A stretch of DNA of 64,000 nt from contig NZ_CP065972.1 of the NCBI RefSeq assembly GCF_016127015.1, forward strand, positions 1,488,001 through 1,552,000. Direction: 5' to 3'. Below the pieces are notes generated by a model. That model worked only from the letters and a program-made list of their open reading frames with translations, did not search any database and was not told where the DNA came from. The DNA comes from Corynebacterium tuberculostearicum (GTDB lineage: Bacteria; Actinomycetota; Actinomycetes; Mycobacteriales; Mycobacteriaceae). Positions 62,381 to 64,000 of the stretch are shown here, piece by piece. Numbering within the stretch: the stretch's first letter is position 1; each line of letters begins with the position of its first letter. The position numbers and the translations under genes are program-made.

Positions 62381-63061
62381 TTATGCAGTTGTAGCCCGGC
62401 GGGCCGCCTCACGCTTAGCGCGGACCTTTTCCACCACCGCGGCAACCCGGGCGCGCTCTTCTAGGAACTGCGGTGGGTTATGCCCGCGCATCGTGCGGAC
62501 ATAGGCCGGGTGGGTATCAAGCACCGTGTGCTTCCACGCTTGGACCGCAATGAGGGCGGACTCGCCGGTGCGCTTGTACAAGTGCGGCAGCGAGACCATG
62601 TCGAGGTTGCGGGCCACGGCGTCGGTTTGCGCGAGCACGTACTCGACTACCTCGCGGAGGTAATCCGCCACGGCCTGGGTGCGAGAGCGCAGGGACTCGG
62701 CCAGCTCGTGCACCACGATGGGCTTAGAGATGGGGAATCGCTCGTCCAATAGGCGCGGGGTAAGTTGTTCCGGCTCTTCCACGTCGTTCACGCCGGAAGA
62801 AGCGGCGGAAATGGTGCCGGAGCGCACGCCGGAGACCAGGGCTTGGCGCAGGCCCATCAGCTCGCCTACACAACGGCCGGAGTCAACGCGGGCGTCTTCA
62901 ACGATATCGCCTAGCTCAGCCAGGCAATCCATGCACAACTCTTCGTCCCAATCCTCGATGGCTTCAATGAGGTGTTCAAGGTACTCTGCGACTTCGTCGC
63001 CGATATTGTAAATCTCTTGCGTAAGCTCGCGGTGGCGCAGCTCGGCGGCGATTTTGTGCAT
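62381..63061 (-). CDS. Unknown helical cytoplasmic protein
   Basis: The 226-residue protein is mostly helical and charged: ELTQEIYNIGDEVAEYLEHL, IEDWDEELCMDCLAELGDIV, SRTQAVADYLREVVEYVLAQ and a basic C-terminus (RVAAVVEKVRAKREAARRA). There is no membrane segment, signal or catalytic motif; the CMDC pair could bind metal, but only two Cys are close. I do not recognise a family. It lies between the collagen-like gene and fadD15 with its own terminator. ATG at 63061, AAGGAG upstream at rather long spacing. Confidence 0.7.
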   Translation of the reverse strand: MHKIAAELRHRELTQEIYNIGDEVAEYLEHLIEAIEDWDEELCMDCLAELGDIVEDARVDSGRCVGELMGLRQALVSGVRSGTISAASSGVNDVEEPEQLTPRLLDERFPISKPIVVHELAESLRSRTQAVADYLREVVEYVLAQTDAVARNLDMVSLPHLYKRTGESALIAVQAWKHTVLDTHPAYVRTMRGHNPPQFLEERARVAAVVEKVRAKREAARRATTA

Positions 63062-63274
63062 TGGCTTCGAGCCACTCCTTCCACGGTCTCATTTCTAACC
63101 TCTAGTAGAGGTTGAGGTTTGCTGTAACGCCTCATGACTTTATGCGAGATCCGCCGCCGCGAGCGCGCGACACTCCGAAGCCATTCACAGGTTTATGGCA
63201 GGTTCGCCCGCACTGGGGTGAGGATAGTGGGGTGAGCTGCAGAAGGGGGGCGTCGGCAAGCAGGGCATAAAGAA

Positions 63275-63300
63275 ACACCCGAGGGAATTCCCTCGGGTGT
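63275..63300 (-). terminator. Terminator of the acyl-CoA synthetase gene
   Basis: ACACCCGAGGGAA and its exact complement form a 26-base palindrome 15 bases after the stop; on the minus strand TTCTTTAT follows. Confidence 0.8.
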
Positions 63301-63314
63301 ACCCGTCGCGCAGC

Positions 63315-64000
63315 CTAGCGCTTGTACAGGTGCTCGATGGCTGCGGCGTAGCGCTGCGAAACCACGTTGCGCTTGACCTTCATGGTGGGGGTCAGCTCGT
63401 TTTCTTCCTCGGTAAGGTCAGATTCGAGGATGTAGAACTTCTTGATGCCCTCCGCATGGGAGACGGTGGCGTTAACCTGGTTGATGGCGTCCTGCAGCTC
63501 TGCGCGCAGGGTCGGATCGGTGGCCAGCTCGCGCATGGAGCGATTCTCCGGAATGTTGTGGTCCAGCTTCCAGCGCTTCAAAATGTCCGGATCCAGGGTC
63601 AGCAGCACGCCAACGAAAGGCTTGCCATCGCCTACCACCATGGCCTGGGAGATAAGCGGGTGCCCGCGCAGGATATCCTCCATCGGGCCAGGCGAGACAT
63701 TCTTGCCGCCGGCCGTGACAATGAGGTCCTTCTTGCGGCCAGTGATAACAAGCTTGCCGTCTTCATCAATCTCGCCCAGGTCGCCGGTGTTGTACCAGCC
63801 ATCCTCGAGGGCCTCGGCCGTGGCTTCCGGATTATTCCAGTAACCGTGGAAGACGATATCTCCCTTGATGCAGATTTCGCCTTCATCGTTGATGCGGAAG
63901 GTCACCCCGCCCATGGGCGGGCCAACGGTGCCGATGGACTGATCCACAAAGTCCACCGCGGCCGCAGCGGCGACCTCGGTCAAGCCATAGCCCTCATAGA
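63315..64000 (-). CDS. fadD15: Long-chain fatty-acid-CoA ligase, 3' part (FadD15-like)
   Basis: Activates fatty acids as acyl-CoA via acyl-AMP. The frame is open to the window edge, so the N-terminal two thirds are missing. Visible are the YEGYGLTE adenylation motif at the edge, the GEICIKGDIVFHGYW region, GWYNTGDLGEIDEDGKLVITGRKKDLIVTAGGKNVSP with the catalytic hinge, and the C-terminal SELTPTMKVKR-like Lys region (ENELTPTMKVKRNVV). These match the FadD15/long-chain type of mycolic-acid bacteria. Its position after hemW agrees with related genomes. Confidence 0.93.
   Translation of the reverse strand, partial: YEGYGLTEVAAAAAVDFVDQSIGTVGPPMGGVTFRINDEGEICIKGDIVFHGYWNNPEATAEALEDGWYNTGDLGEIDEDGKLVITGRKKDLIVTAGGKNVSPGPMEDILRGHPLISQAMVVGDGKPFVGVLLTLDPDILKRWKLDHNIPENRSMRELATDPTLRAELQDAINQVNATVSHAEGIKKFYILESDLTEEENELTPTMKVKRNVVSQRYAAAIEHLYKR

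Overview
The window looks like a chromosome segment of a Corynebacterium species. Core genes are GC-rich, and the order dnaG, dgt, glyS, an ArsR regulator, zur, uppS, recO, era, ybeY, phoH, rsmE, dnaJ2, hrcA, hemW and fadD15 is, from memory, the order in Corynebacterium and Mycobacterium. Species cannot be named from sequence alone. All function calls come from reading motifs and family resemblance; no database search was run.

Layout. (1) Positions 1-9.1 kb are a rearranged, IS-rich accessory segment: the end of a membrane protein gene, a decayed IS3-type element, an excalibur-domain protein, a decayed partial copy of galU, a small membrane protein, intact IS3-family and IS256-family elements side by side, a truncated and frameshifted amino-acid permease, and an intact gene for an orphan PP-loop ATPase. 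(2) Positions 9.1-35.3 kb form a polysaccharide locus: galU, galE, a protein with two GT2 domains, several other glycosyltransferases, a pyruvyltransferase-like protein, an Asp2-like alpha/beta hydrolase, a DUF6270 protein, a heparinase II/III-like protein, a Wzm/Wzt-type ABC exporter, wecC and wecB (UDP-ManNAc and its uronic acid), and a secreted PAP2 phosphatase. A tRNA-Asn gene and a DUF1707 protein gene lie between wecC and wecB. Its central part has lower GC and many TTG/GTG starts, consistent with horizontal transfer. (3) Positions 35.7-64 kb are mostly conserved housekeeping: primase, a secreted ribonuclease with a barstar-like partner, dGTPase, glycyl-tRNA synthetase, zinc regulators, UppS/RecO/Era, pyridoxal kinase, YbeY/PhoH, RsmE, DnaJ2/HrcA, HemW, two CNNM/CorC-type membrane proteins, a DUF559-like protein, a secreted collagen-like protein and the 3' part of a long-chain acyl-CoA synthetase gene.

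How the genes work together. GalU and GalE would supply UDP-glucose and UDP-galactose, and WecB and WecC UDP-ManNAc and UDP-ManNAcA. The glycosyltransferases, notably the dual-GT2 protein, would assemble a polymer; the pyruvyltransferase and Asp2-like proteins could decorate it; the ABC pair would export it; the heparinase-like protein could trim it. I infer a uronic-acid-containing, possibly glycosaminoglycan-like surface polymer. This is the best candidate here for an undescribed system.

Other points of interest: a two-copy terminator repeat with compensatory stem changes (39.0 and 49.3 kb), a leader hairpin that would mask the ribosome binding site of the first CNNM gene, the RNase/barstar pair, the Gly-X-Asp collagen-like protein, and several gene remnants that record insertion events.
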